Shown here in pieces: positions 32,950 through 44,444 of a stretch of 64,000 bases of DNA. The notes beneath the pieces were generated by a model, which saw only the letters and a program-made list of their open reading frames with translations, made no database searches and was not told where the DNA came from. The stretch is from contig OY754327.1 in NCBI GenBank assembly GCA_963573305.1, positions 57,466,244-57,530,243 on the forward strand. The letters are read 5' to 3'. This DNA comes from Pyrrhosoma nymphula (taxonomy: Eukaryota > Arthropoda > Insecta > Odonata > Coenagrionidae). Every line of letters begins with the position of its first letter. The stretch's first letter is position 1. A program made the position numbers and the translations under genes.

Positions 32950-35900
32950 ATCGAAATCGAGAATGCGTATTCAACCTCCCTCGTATTCCATACCGTTGAT
33001 GCTTTCCCTCACGCACTACTATTGGGTGATTCACCTTTCGCCTGAGTTTCACTTCAAACTAAGAAAATTATTAATATGTATTGAAATTATGACTAGGGGG
33101 GAATCTTCTAATTTAAAAAAAAGTTACGCAGGCACTCCCAACGAGAGTACATAAATATTTGCGAACAAAGATTATTTTTCACTTATAATCTCCACAAATA
33201 TAAAAAATAAATTAATTTTTCAATAAGTTTAGAAAATGCTCTTCATTTGTCATTAAGGAAAAGTTTTACCATTCTACCCTGACTACTATATCATTTATCA
33301 CATATCCTTACCAATAGTAGATATTAACTCCATTGTTGTTCTTCGCAATCGTCATCCAACACTCAATTCTAGAGATTCTCTCTCATTTCTCATCGACATT
33401 ACTCCCCTTTGCGGTATCTACAGGCACGGTTTGCATTAAGCAATAGAAAAGCATTTATTATTTTAATATTAATAAAAATGCTCCCTGCATGAAACTCAAA
33501 AAAAGGTCCAAGCCAGCGCTCTTGTCGTTTCTTCTTCGGTAACTTCCGGGATGTGCTTCAATTGTTCTACAGGCAAAAATTCTTTGGAGGGGTATTCACA
33601 CGCAAGTAACAAGATACGAAAACCGAAGAAATACAAAAACATTAAGCGAATTCATGAGGAAAAGTTATTTGCATAAAACTTTAAATAGTTAGTAATCGTC
33701 TCACACTGTACATAAAAAACACATTTGATATGTTTAGTGCTAAAATTAAGATTCCTTTTGATCACCAAAGGAACGGCATAGCACTCACCGATGTGCCAGA
33801 AGCTGTGTAAATTTTAGTTTAATGAAGATTAATCAAGGCCATGAGTCTTTGACAGTTAATTCTTCCGAAATTATGTGGTCAACATCATCACTCGCAAAAA
33901 GTATCTCTTATAGTACGTTTTCTCCCTATGAGTCAGCTGCTATTTCCTGATTACGCGAAGGCTTCCTACCCACCAAATACTTGCTGTGAAAAATTAATTT
34001 AAATTCTCCGATTAACTGGGAACCAGTAAATCATTATGAAAATTTGAAGTTCTAAGGTGTGCATCACTTTAATCCAAAAAGAATCTGTAAATGATTTTAC
34101 TTTTCATTTAAGAAAACGTTAGAGATTTGCACATACATATTACTAAACCCTGAAGATGCAATTATTCTGACTTTTACCTCTCTCTCCCTCTCTCATCTGG
34201 TAATGCAATGAATAGACGCGGTGCAAAAAGGTGCACCACGCAATGGGAGATTCCGCACGTGCATGCATTATACACCATCCAGATTTAGATACGGATTGCG
34301 CCTTCCCAGGAATATCACGTGAAGTAAGAAACACTCGAGGGGGCATCAATATGGCATGGCGAGAATTACCAAGACAATAGGGGTACTGGAAAAGAATGAA
34401 CCGGGAGAATCGAGAAATAATTGAGATTTAAGACAACGCTCTGCCGAAAAGCACAAAAGAAAACATTAGAAAAGTACCCATTGCACTGCATGCTAAAATT
34501 ATTTGAAAAAAATTATCTGTGATAAACAAGACAGGTAACTTTAGGAATTTTTAGCCACCTAACGTCGAATTGTGACAATCGAATGATAAATTCAAAAAAT
34601 AATTCATGATAAATCTACTTAAAACCCGGAGAGCAGCCATGAGAGCGCGTGGAACTGAGTGTTAGCATTTTAATACCGGCCATTTTGCTGCTAATGCGAA
34701 TGACAGAGTACTGCGAATATGCTAGTATTTTGAATTTAACTTATGGGTGCTATACCATGGTTCTGCGAGGAACAGATACAAGAAATAAGACGTAAATAAG
34801 AGCACTTGCAATATTGGTAACAAATACCTTCATTGTTAGTTACTGAGATAACGTGCCTGCGCTTGTTTCATCTGGATTTTCTCTCGACTGATAAAGGGGT
34901 TCTCGAAAACTCCCCTTTAAGGATACACATGAGTGATTCAACTGAATAAGGGCGGAGGAAGAAGGGGTGAGCGACGGGCCAAGTCGCTCAGCAGCTCGGC
35001 AGTTGCCAGGCAGACGGCACGCAACCCCTCCGTGCCCGTGTAAATGCAGCAGCCGTCTCCGAAGGGAACATTCGAGAGGCACAAAAAATAACCACCGGAT
35101 AAACCCACGACCCCCAAAGTGCGTCAGCTGACTGGTCCAGAGCTCTCGAGAAACAAATGTGGGAGTGATTTCTTCAGCAGTTTAAAATCAGAGTTGTCGA
35201 ACGACTCCGACCCTAACAATTACATAGATCTATTTCGGAATACCTATATGAACATCATCTTTCATTCACTTTTACTTCCGGAATGATTAAAATTACATAC
35301 AAAATAAAAGTATGAAGATGACCGAAAAATTACCCAATCATTGGTGTACCTACCACAAATTGGTTAGTAGGTTTATGTACAGGCCTTACTGGTATTCACT
35401 CCATAGTGGGACCCATCCCTAACTTAGCCCGACAAAATTTATTTGCCTTGCAATAAGTCTCTCATAAGCTCTTCATATATGTCGATTTAAACATTCAAAC
35501 TGAACGGATGAAAAAAACTTGAGCATTTTATCTACTATTGAATCTATTGTTACCGACCCCCACCTTCGCATGTTGACGTTTTTGGCAATGGCATGGTACT
35601 GGCATGCTGCCCTCAAATCATATATTATTATCCATTCAGTTTAGCATTCAGACACCCCAACTCACCAATTATTCCCTTGTTTTGATACATGACACTCACT
35701 TCTTCACAAATAGGTAAACAAGAAGTTCCCCAGGATCACAACATTTGAGAAATAATTTTACTTTAATATGACCGCATTAATAACGAATGCACACTTAGTC
35801 ACAAAAATTAACTTTCATTCAGTGTTTTATCTCAAGAAAATATAACTATGAGCATCAAAACAATTTGGTCTGCGGCGTAACATAAAGCCAGAACATAAAC

Positions 35901-36690
35901 GCACAGTTATCACTTGGGCAAAAGGATATTCATGGAGTCTTTTCCACTCCGCGCTGAAGCTTATCAATGAATGACTGGGGACCACGCCCTTAACTGATGT
36001 GTTATGCTATTAAAAATCTTGTATTTACATCACATCACCCGTAACCGATAGTATTTAACCGTGATTTAGTTCAGGAAAAACACATGCCGAGTTAAGATCC
36101 CGCGTTGCTCTCAAAACAAAAAGCAGAGAAATATTTATCGACAAGGTAAATTAAATGATAATTGATATGAGAATTTTGTTAGTGTCACTATCCTTCTGCA
36201 ACAACTGGGATGGGAATCGCTTTCAGACCGTCGGTTAAAATTAAGACTTAATCTTTTATGCGAATTCCAATCCGATCTATTTTGACGACGTCAATAATAT
36301 TTTACGATACCCGGCATACTACGGTAGACTAGATAATGATAATAAAATTAATGAAATAGACTGTAGAACAGACAGATTTAAAATGTCATTTTTCCCGCCA
36401 TCGACAAGAGACCATAATAGCTGCCAATAAAACTTTAATCTAAGTTAGTCGATAGGTAGTGTAGCTAATTCGTTGATTTGCTCCAAATGCTAGTTTTGTA
36501 ATCTGCAATGTAGTACCAACACCAAATTTCCCATGCTTCATGCATGACTCTTTTATCTCTGTGCGTTTATGTACGAGTAAAATACATTAATACACATAGT
36601 TTCTGTAGCATTGGTAGCATATCTATAGTGAAGTAGGTACATGTTGGTGAAATGTCACCTTCTGACAAGTATTTGCAGGTTTTTGCTTTT
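32950..36690. other. AT-rich non-coding stretch
   Basis: No gene or repeat is recognised. A moderately GC-rich part at 34850-35110 has an 80-codon minus frame without domain. Confidence 0.35.
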
Positions 36691-36703
36691 GCATTAATAG
36701 TTG

Positions 36704-36981
36704 TATTATGTTGCTTGGTTTCCGGGATTTCATCCACGTTCAGTTGTCCATTGTTGACTACAGGTTCTCCAGCCATCCTGCTAGCGTCTTCAGGAAGTGT
36801 CGATGCTCATTTTTTGGTACATCGGGAGCTATGGCGGACTTGATAAACCCCTAGAAAAATGGACCGAAAAATGAGCATCGACACTTCAGACCTGAAGACG
36901 CCAGCAGGATGGCTGGAGAAACTGTAGTCAACAATGGACAACTCAACGCAGATGGAATTCCGGAAACCAAGCAACATAATT
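36704..36981. repeat. foldback with hammerhead-like core
   Basis: Arms at about 36704-36822 and 36859-36981 are inverse copies with some substitutions and a 4-bp indel, around a spacer of about 36 bp. In each arm, read outwards, CTGAAGA is followed by one base, a stem (GCCAGC/GCTGG), then GAAAC-TGTA-GTC (plus arm, 36892-36929). This matches the order in the 16.4-kb motifs. Stem I pairing is not evident. Both arms also keep an open frame starting MAGE and containing VVNNGQLN. Confidence 0.6.
36892..36929 (+). ncRNA. degenerate hammerhead-like motif
   Basis: CTGAAGA (36892-36898) fits CUGANGA. Stem II pairs CCAGC (36901-36905) with GCTGG (36912-36916). GAAAC lies at 36918-36922, a TGTA loop follows, and GTC lies at 36927-36929. 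One mismatched pair (G/A) lies next to GAAA, and no partner strands for stem I are found, so self-cleavage is doubtful. Confidence 0.35.
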
Positions 36982-36989
36982 AATAGTCG

Positions 36990-37860
36990 TAGTTTCGTTA
37001 ACTTTATTGGGGTACATTGTAGTGCATTTGGTGATAACTCACCCCCTGTCATATATCCTTGAGGTGGCTAGCAGAGTATTATGCAGATGTAGATTAAATA
37101 AATCTCGTGAGAGATGCCGATAACGCACATAATGGGGCACTGAAAACATAGCGTCGTCACAACTGATAAAAACAGCACAAGCGATCGATGGAATTCTGAA
37201 ACGCCCATTAATAAAATAAATATAAACTACGCAAAAAAGAATACTTAGTATCTGTGCGATAAACGCTAAGGTTGGAGTAATCTATATCAATATTCGTTCT
37301 GATATCCGTTCGGGATTTTCCACTAAGGGCGGCATAAAGCAGATACACCCAGTAATGTGCCACACAAACCGACGGACACCGGTCAAGACCATAGGAAGGA
37401 AAATGAATGTGCATAAAATCCTCTCTTATTTATTTTAGCTCTTCCACAAAAATTCCATTAACCACTCCCCGATTCTTTGCGTGACACAAAAGGCGGGTAA
37501 TAATTCAGGGTCGATATCCGTGACAGGAGCTTTCAGATCGCACCCGTAAGACTCTCTCCCACTTTCTAAATCTTTGCGAAATGAGGAATCGGGAATTCAT
37601 GCTCAGCTTCCAATCACGTTTCCCAATCAAACTTCCGCTTCTCCTATTTCCATATTTCTCCTTAGGAAAGAAAGAGAAAAGCCCTAATATTTTTTAACTG
37701 AGGAAACAAAGACAATATTTCTCATTCAGATCTTCTTTTTCAACATCGTGGTCACTTTGAAGCTGTTTCCTTCTGCCACTGTATTTAACCGCTTGCTTCT
37801 AAGTCATTACATCCACAGCCGTATTGATTTTTATAACGAGGGTAGGTGAAAATCTCTTGT
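36990..37860. other. AT-rich non-coding stretch
   Basis: No gene or repeat recognised between the foldback and the LINE 3' end. Confidence 0.3.
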
Positions 37861-37982
37861 TAGACACTGTAAGCCCCGTAGCTCACAGTATTGTGGGACT
37901 CTAACCCACTAAAAACACCTCCCATTGGCTACAACTGAGCAAGCTCATCTAGCAGCTTCTCTTTCATGCTTTCGTTGCAGGT

Positions 37983-38044
37983 GATGGGATATAGCCCACT
38001 GGCTACTCCCATTGATGGGGTACAGCCCACTGGCTACTCCCCTG
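37983..38044 (-). repeat. two 31-bp tandem units in LINE 3' UTR
   Basis: The unit GATGGGATATAGCCCACTGG plus CTACTCCC is present at 37983 and again at 38014, with a few changes. It lies just beyond the ORF2 stop, as tandem repeats often do in LINE 3' ends. Confidence 0.7.
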
Positions 38045-38087
38045 TATTGTGACTTTTTACGGTAGTTTTCACATTAGGCTTCACTGG

Positions 38088-38885
38088 TTAATTCCCTTGC
38101 TGTACTAGGTCATGGGGCTTCAGTCTTTTGAGTCTCCTAAACAAGACTGGAGCTTCTTCCGCCACTTTCGTCATCTCTCTGTTTACATGGGTATGTACCC
38201 GTTGCCCATGCTGCTCTGCATATTTTTGAACTATTTCAGTAACATGTTCTATTTTTAAATCTCTTTAGAGATTGTCATTTCTGATCTACCAAGGCGCATT
38301 TACTATGTTTCTAAGTACTTTATTTTGGAATGTTTGTATGATCTTTATGTTACTCTTCTTTTTGTATCCCCATAGTTGGATTCCATAGGTCCAAACATGC
38401 CTCAGTATTTGTTTGTATAACAACAATTTGTTTTCGACTGTCTATTGCGAGCTTCTTCCTAAGAGCCAGTGCATTTTCCTATATTTTATGTTTAATTCTT
38501 CCTTCTTTTTCTTGACATGCTCTTTCCATTTGAGTTTGGTATCCAGCGTCATACCCAGATATTTCACTGTTGGCATAGGGCACAACCTGTTCATTGATAT
38601 TGACTCTTATTCTTTCTACTTTCTTATTGGTAAAATTAATATGTACTGATTTAGTTTCATTAATTTTGATCCTCCATCGTTTAGTCCATTCAGATACTTC
38701 TGTAACAGATCTTTGGAGCCTATCTGTTGCAATTTCAACTTTCTCGCCCGTTGCGATGATTGCTGTATCATCAGCAAATGTTGCAACTGTAATTTCTTCT
38801 CTATTTGGCAAATCATTTGTATATAATAGGTACAGTATGGGTCCCAGCACACTTCCTTGAGGAACGCCAGCAGATATTTTCCTCA
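38088..38885 (-). pseudogene. LINE ORF2, truncated reverse transcriptase
   Basis: It begins AGVPQGSVLGPILYLLYTND, the motif B region, followed by TVATFADDTAIIA with the catalytic Asp pair. The thumb and C-terminal part include WTKRWRIKINETKS, LRHVWTYGIQLWGY and NKVLRNIVNAPW. The TAA stop is at 38090-38088. The fingers and the first part of the palm, including the first catalytic Asp, are deleted. One or more frameshifts lie after SEISGYDAGY. The protein cannot be active. Confidence 0.85.
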
Positions 38886-38899
38886 GTTCTGAATATTTA

Positions 38900-39579
38900 T
38901 TTTCACATTTATAGCCTCTAATTTCGCATTAACTGTCAGTATCACAGGTGTATGATCCGAAGAAAGATCCACACTATTTTCAACATGTACATACCGATCA
39001 GACGAAGGAGTTTATCAGATCTGGAACTTTGTTGGGATCTGATGGCCAATAGGTTGGTGTTACACTTGACTGGAAATCAAGGTTTAGTGCTTGTCCTGCT
39101 TTATATAATTCTCTGCCCTTAGTGTTCGTTAATCTTGACCCCCAAAAGGTATTTTTTTCATTGAAGTCACCTCTAGCAATAAAATGATTACCTAATGTCC
39201 TGAAGAGTGTGGCATAGTCCTCCTCTTTCAAGTTATGTCTTGGTGGGCAATATATTGCTGAGATTGTAAAGCTTCCTTTGCCCATTATGCCTATACTTAC
39301 AGTTGCTACTTGACTCCAATCCTCCAAAATTTTTATGCCTTGATTGTGTTTGATGGTAGTTTTAATCAGAACCGTCGCTCCTCCTCTAGCTCTGTCTGAT
39401 GGATGAGCAGCATGATAGCAAGTATAGCCATTTATTTTAACAGTTGCATTTTTTGTGGAATGGGTTTCGATAATCAAACAGATATATATTATTGCCATAA
39501 GTAAGTAGGCCTCCAGTTCAGATAGGTGCTGAATGAGTCCGTTAGCATTCCATGTAGTAACTTTTAGCGTGTCAGACAT
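38900..39579 (-). pseudogene. LINE ORF2, endonuclease domain
   Basis: ORF2 begins MSDTLKVTTWNANGLIQHLS. It shows the order of exonuclease-endonuclease-phosphatase folds: W-N-A-N-G at the start, IETHS (the Glu position), GGATVLI, AIYCPPRHN, GDFNEKNTFWGSR, and after a frameshift near 39000 the SSDHTPVIL motif with the catalytic Asp-His. Such domains nick target DNA to prime reverse transcription. The frameshift after DLINSF breaks the gene, and the sequence then runs into the deletion junction. Confidence 0.8.
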
Positions 39580-40912
39580 AGTTTTTATTTATCGTTTTGC
39601 GATGTCTTGTCTCAATTCTCTGAATTCTTTCAGCTAAGTTCTCAGTGGCTTTTTGTTGCATGGCTAAGTTTTCTAGGATTTTTTCATGTGTTTTGGATTG
39701 AACTTGTAGGCTTTGATTCATAGCATCAAGTCGTTGAAGTATTACACTTACTGCTTGCTCATTTTTTTCATATTGGTATCTTGTTGGCTTTGATATGTTG
39801 CTTCCGCAAATCTTTTTCTTTGTTCCAGTAATGGTGTCACTTGCTTAGGAGGCGACTTCTTTTGTTCCACTTCTTGTGCTCCCTGCTTTGCAGTGTTTCT
39901 TCTTTGGTTACTGATACGTTGAATCTGCTTTGCTACCTCACACCCCCTGTAGTTTGCGGGATGATGTTCTCTACAGTTCACGCATATGGGTGGTTGATCT
40001 CGATTGACCGTGCAACCCTGGGTAAGGTGATTTCCAAGGCATTTTACACACCTTGCTTCCCGATAGCAGTACTTCTGTGTGTGGTTGAATCCTTGCCATC
40101 TTTTGCATTGTGGTATTAATTTTGAGGTTTTTCTAAGGGGTTCTATTTGACTCCCTTTTTAAGTATAGATTTAATATGTACTATAAACTCGTTCTGCTTT
40201 CTCATCTTGGTGAAACGTAAGCATGAAGAGAGGGAGCCCTTTCCTTCTAGTAACCTGCTGCCCTCGATCATTTTCTTTTTTCTCTTTCTTCAGCGTAATT
40301 TCCCACTCCAACGATTTTGATTGGTGGTGGGGTTGCAGAATTTTTATTTACACTATTCCTCTTTGTGTTCTGTCCATCATGATTTATCGCCTGGCTGTTG
40401 GTGATTTTTTCAAGGGAACTTTTGGGTTGGTTTGGGGCTTCTTCCTTCGGTGAGGAATCGGCTTTACGCTTCTTACTGGCTCTCTTATTTTCGCTATTAA
40501 TCCAGTCAGTTTCTCTAGCAAGCTCTTCATCATCCGTAGCATATTCCATTGCTTGCAGTGAATTGTGATGGATTGCTGTTCCTTCACATCCAGCTGCTTT
40601 TCCTTCAACCAAGGTTTTTAATTGATCGTTCTCCTGAATGAGTCTCCCAACTATCTGCTTCATCTGGAGTATTTGTTCTTCTATCTCTGAGTCTATCTCT
40701 TAGCATTTCATTCTCCTGCTCCGTTCTTGATGTATTCTTTTTCACTGTTGGTGGTGTCCTACTAATTATTAAGCTCCTTTTAAATGGGTCATCTGAATGC
40801 GATACATGCCCCCCCCCCCAGAATCCGTGGGACCGGCCTCCATAAAGGAGGGTGGATTTTCCAGAAAACCTGGGCTGCCACCTGGGGTAATAATTCCTTT
40901 TGTTTTCGCCAT
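39572..40912 (-). pseudogene. LINE ORF1 (gag-like, zinc knuckles)
   Basis: The frame starts MAKTKGIITPGGSPGF at 40912. It breaks at a C-run (near 40810) and again near 40680 before MKQIVGRLIQENDQLKTLVE (from 40663), a coiled-coil-like part. A basic linker follows, then the nucleic-acid-binding part: CKRWQGFNH, YCYREARCVKC, HLTQGC, CVNCREHHPANYRGC. The first knuckle has Trp where a Cys is expected. After another frameshift at an A-run near 39750, the C-terminal coiled coil (ILQRLDAMNQSLQVQ) continues to a TGA at 39574-39572. That stop overlaps the ORF2 start by eight bases. The protein would coat LINE RNA, but this copy is broken. Confidence 0.75.
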
Positions 40913-41159
40913 CGCATAGATTCGAATTTGCAATTTATACCTTTGCCAGGTTTTCTAGCTGCCGCCCCACTGGAAGCAGACACAGACCAGGTGGCCGCCT
41001 ACTATAGGTCAGTCGCCCCTGGATTTTGATGCTAGTTTAGGTCCACCCCGGGTATTTTACTTCCCCGGTGCCCTACTTGAAGTCGAGCGTTCCCCTATCC
41101 ACCGCCTGGGGAGGCGCCCGATGGGGGACTAGTTAACCCCACACGGGACAGCCGTATTG

Positions 41160-43080
41160 ATGACAAAAAATATTGTGCTTATCTTACTTCTTTCAGGTCC
41201 GCACGATTTCAGAGCAAAAATAAGTAATATGTAACTACTAATAATAATAAAAATACAAACATTACAGAGTAAATAAAATATTGCTAATAAATTAATTGAA
41301 AAAACATTCATTTTGGAGATCATGCAACATATTCTTCTCTTTTTTATGTTGTAATTAATGCGAAAACTGAGTCAATTATTTGATTCCGATCACTTCAACA
41401 TTTTCATTTGAAGGAGAACTGTGTCTACCAAAGTCACCTACGTCACTAAATGAATTGCCAATACCTTATATACAAAAACATTATGAACAAATACAAAAAG
41501 CAATAAAAATATTCATGCTAACTGTATCCAGCCCACGGTGGTTTACTGCATTACACCCTCAAATTTTCGAATCCATTCACCTCGTCTGCTCGTATAAATC
41601 GAAAGAAATTCCTTTTTAACTTGAACACTTAAACGCAAGCTCGCTCGTCTTAAAACAAACTAGTAACAACGGATAAATGATTTAATCATAAAATTCAATA
41701 AAATCTTCTAATGCTAAGTTGGAGCAGACGCAGGCAGAGGAAGCTTAACACTGTCGTATTTTACTGGAGGATAAAACGCAGATCGCCGCACAGAAATTTC
41801 TGTTGAATTGACGATCACATCGTCCTACTTCATGCCTCTTTCGCTCCCTGTTAAGCCAATGGATAAGAAAGCAAGTGAAGCCATAGAATAGGCGTTTCTC
41901 ATAGCTACGAAAAAGCACCCCGAAAACTCACGAAAATTATCTAATAGCAGGGGAAAGAGGAAGGTCGTGTAACTCGGATTACCTTAATGCTGATGCAACC
42001 ACCACATCAGGGCAAATAACAGGACCGCCCTATATTCACATGACGTAACTTATATTCAATTACCAAATGAGGAAAAGCAATGGCTCTTCATGCATGACTT
42101 CACGTCCAACTGAATAAAGAATCGAACATGAGCCCTCTCGCGGTCGTGGTCTGATTTTCCCCTCAGCGACGTTTGCCTAACTTTTCATAGCTTGGGATGA
42201 AATTTATATCTACTCCAACGACGCTCTCCTCTGAACTATTTACGTAAAATGACTCATATCACGTAAAGCCTGAAAGTAATGAAATGAGAAAATATTTGAA
42301 GAATTGCTAACATCATTCTGGACAAAAAGTAAATGTTTAGGTAGTACCTACGAAGCCAACATTTAGAGGAATATGGAAATATAACACAATGAATTATCTA
42401 CATTACCCGATTACCAACTTTGTAATTGTTGCCACAAAACGCAAATTAACACTTAACAAAGTTATTGGTATTTTATCCCACCTCATAACCCATGGAAGAT
42501 CCATAGAAAAACCAACTCTTCATAAAGTAATTCATCGTGGTATAAATCAAGACATATTTGGTAAAACGAAAGCCAAACACACTTTCCGGTTCACATTCTT
42601 CCATCCACAGCTCCGTTTGATTGGTGAAATGGCAGCTCACCAGGCGTTTGACATTCGCACATAAAGTAATGGCGGTCAGTTTCTTCCCCTAAAAAGTCTA
42701 TAGTTTCCCAGCAAGATCTGAAGGCCAGAAAAATCACACTGGCTTAGCTAGACGGGACCATAGCCCTCTCTCGGTTCCGAAATCGGGATTCCAGTAAGTA
42801 CATACCTACTCGCTCTACCCGCAAAACTACCACACGAATCGAATATCATTGCCGTTTGACTTACCTCTATTGTTGAGGGAAAGACTTTTCCCAATTGTTG
42901 AAACAATTAAGCATCACAAACAGACGATGCAAATATAATATTAGTACATATTAGAGCCATCTACGTGATACAGTATGTACGTTTAGACCACCTGATCTGA
43001 TCATTCAATAAGAGCAGAACCCTACCTCTCCATGCACGGTTTCTTCCTTCAACTCTGCATCTGTGAAACCTACAGATGAT
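41160..43080. other. AT-rich non-coding stretch
   Basis: No recognised gene. A 91-codon plus frame (42389-42664) has no domain that I know. Confidence 0.35.
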
Positions 43081-43091
43081 GTATGCCGGGC

Positions 43092-43380
43092 CAAATTATA
43101 TGATTATAAATAAGATATACTGAAATGATAGTCCGAAGGTATGTATATACATACATACATACATACATACAACGTTTGCTGTTAGGAGAGAAGGAGAGGA
43201 AACGGGGGCCCAAGTAAGTACTCGAGAGACTATTTATTGACTCGAGAGACAAATTATATGATTATAAATAAGATATACTGAAATGATAGTCCGAAGGTAT
43301 GTATATACATACATACATACAACGTTTGCTGTTAGGAGAGAAGGAGAGGAAACGGGGGCCCAAGTAAGTACTCGAGAGAC
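43092..43380. repeat. tandem duplication with CATA microsatellite
   Basis: Copy 1 (43092-43230, 139 bp) and copy 2 (43250-43380, 131 bp) are the same apart from the number of ACAT repeats, with two units fewer in copy 2. Between them lies a 19-bp spacer ending with another CTCGAGAGAC, so the direct repeat CTCGAGAGAC occurs three times. Near-identity points to a recent event or a collapsed or expanded assembly. Confidence 0.85.
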
Positions 43381-43429
43381 TTCACGGCATCAAGTTTTCT
43401 CGTTTGTCCAGTTATTGCCCCCCACACAC

Positions 43430-44104
43430 AACTTCTAGAGCCCGCCGACAACGCGCCTGAATCCAGGGGATCCAGGGTGAGAAACAGAAATCGACCAGGG
43501 GGAGGGGTCCAAGTAGGAAAGAGATATTCCCATTCTTTCCTTCATCACAGAGGGGCCACCCCAATTTAGTCCCAGACAGTAAAACGCGGGGTGGAAGGCA
43601 GTAGTCCTCTTCAGTGCCCGCAGTACGCCGACCACCCTACGCGCCCAAATGACACTGCCGGAATTACCCACTCAATTTCTCTCTCCTCTCCAAGCCTTGA
43701 GCCAGCCATTATTATTATTTTCGCGCCACGGCTACCGCCACCCAAATTTGGGTCCCAAACTGCTGAACCTTTCCCTCTCCCTCACCGCCCGCCCGCCCCT
43801 AGACGGCAATTAGTTCAAGTGTTCAGCCTCACCCCACTGAGCAGGGATGTGCTCAAACTGGATTGTGAGAGGAGACCACCAAGGACGATTACGGGTCACC
43901 AGGGTTTCTTTTTTCCTCGGGACCAACTTTCAGGATCAATCCTCGATTTGTACGGAAAATATGTGCCAATATATAAATCCGTTAACCTAGGTGTGATGAA
44001 TGACGAGATAAGAGAGCGTATCGGCTCTAGCTTTGTGGAAACTATGGACTTCCATGAGTGGAAAATGAACACTGGTAACCAGTGTTTATTTTCGAATTAT
44101 GAAT
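43430..44104. other. GC-rich island
   Basis: The block is C-rich. It includes one plus frame of 171 codons (43591-44106) whose second half is less biased (from about residue 90). I recognise no domain. This is the frame in the window for which coding is least easily excluded, but there is no positive evidence for it. Confidence 0.3.
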
Positions 44105-44440
44105 GAAGAGATGTCGATTTGGTCAGGAGCAAAGAAACACATCAGAAGCCAATGAATACTTCTTGGATTTAGCATACGGGGTAAATGGATGTGTCATAGC
44201 AATAAGTCGCACAGTAATTTAAACATATTTTATGGTAGTTGACTAAAGTTGACCAATATAGGTGGGAGCAAAGAAGAGGTGTCGGTTTGATTAGGAGCAA
44301 ATAAACGCAACAGACTCTATGAATATGTACTTATCGAATTTAACATACGGCCTCAACGGACGTGTCATAATGCTAATATACATACCGTCGCACAATACTG
44401 TTAACATTTTAAATGTAAAAATACTAAAAATATGATAGAT
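44105..44440. repeat. diverged tandem duplication, period 168 bp
   Basis: The blocks from 44105 and from 44273 share GAAGAG-TGTCG-TTTG, AGGAGCAAA, ACATACGG and GTGTCATA in the same order. They differ at many positions, so the duplication is old. Confidence 0.65.
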
Positions 44441-44444
44441 TACT

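Larger units (their letters stand above)
37865..41150 (-). mobile_element. Jockey-type LINE, internally deleted
   Basis: Read on the minus strand from about 41150, there is a GC-rich 5' untranslated part and ORF1 (gag-like) with zinc knuckles. ORF2 follows with an AP-type endonuclease and the C-terminal half of a reverse transcriptase, then a 3' untranslated part with a 31-bp tandem duplication. Gene order, the overlapping ORF1/ORF2 junction and the RT motifs fit the Jockey group. A deletion near 38890 joins the endonuclease end to the middle of RT. The outer ends are estimated; no target duplication was identified. Confidence 0.8.

Noticed and set aside
32486..33052. 188-codon minus frame as a proline-rich protein
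   Set aside because: It mirrors a G/A-rich tract and ends where the composition ends; no domain or splice context supports it.
38594..38860. Plus-strand frame over the LINE
   Set aside because: It is the antisense shadow of the reverse-transcriptase frame on the minus strand.
40808..40820. Poly-C run as a programmed frameshift site of ORF1
   Set aside because: Other frameshifts and a lost knuckle Cys show that ORF1 is decayed; a homopolymer length error is the simpler explanation.
43144..43175. CRISPR-like array from regular CATA repeats
   Set aside because: It is a simple tetranucleotide microsatellite in a eukaryotic context, without spacers.
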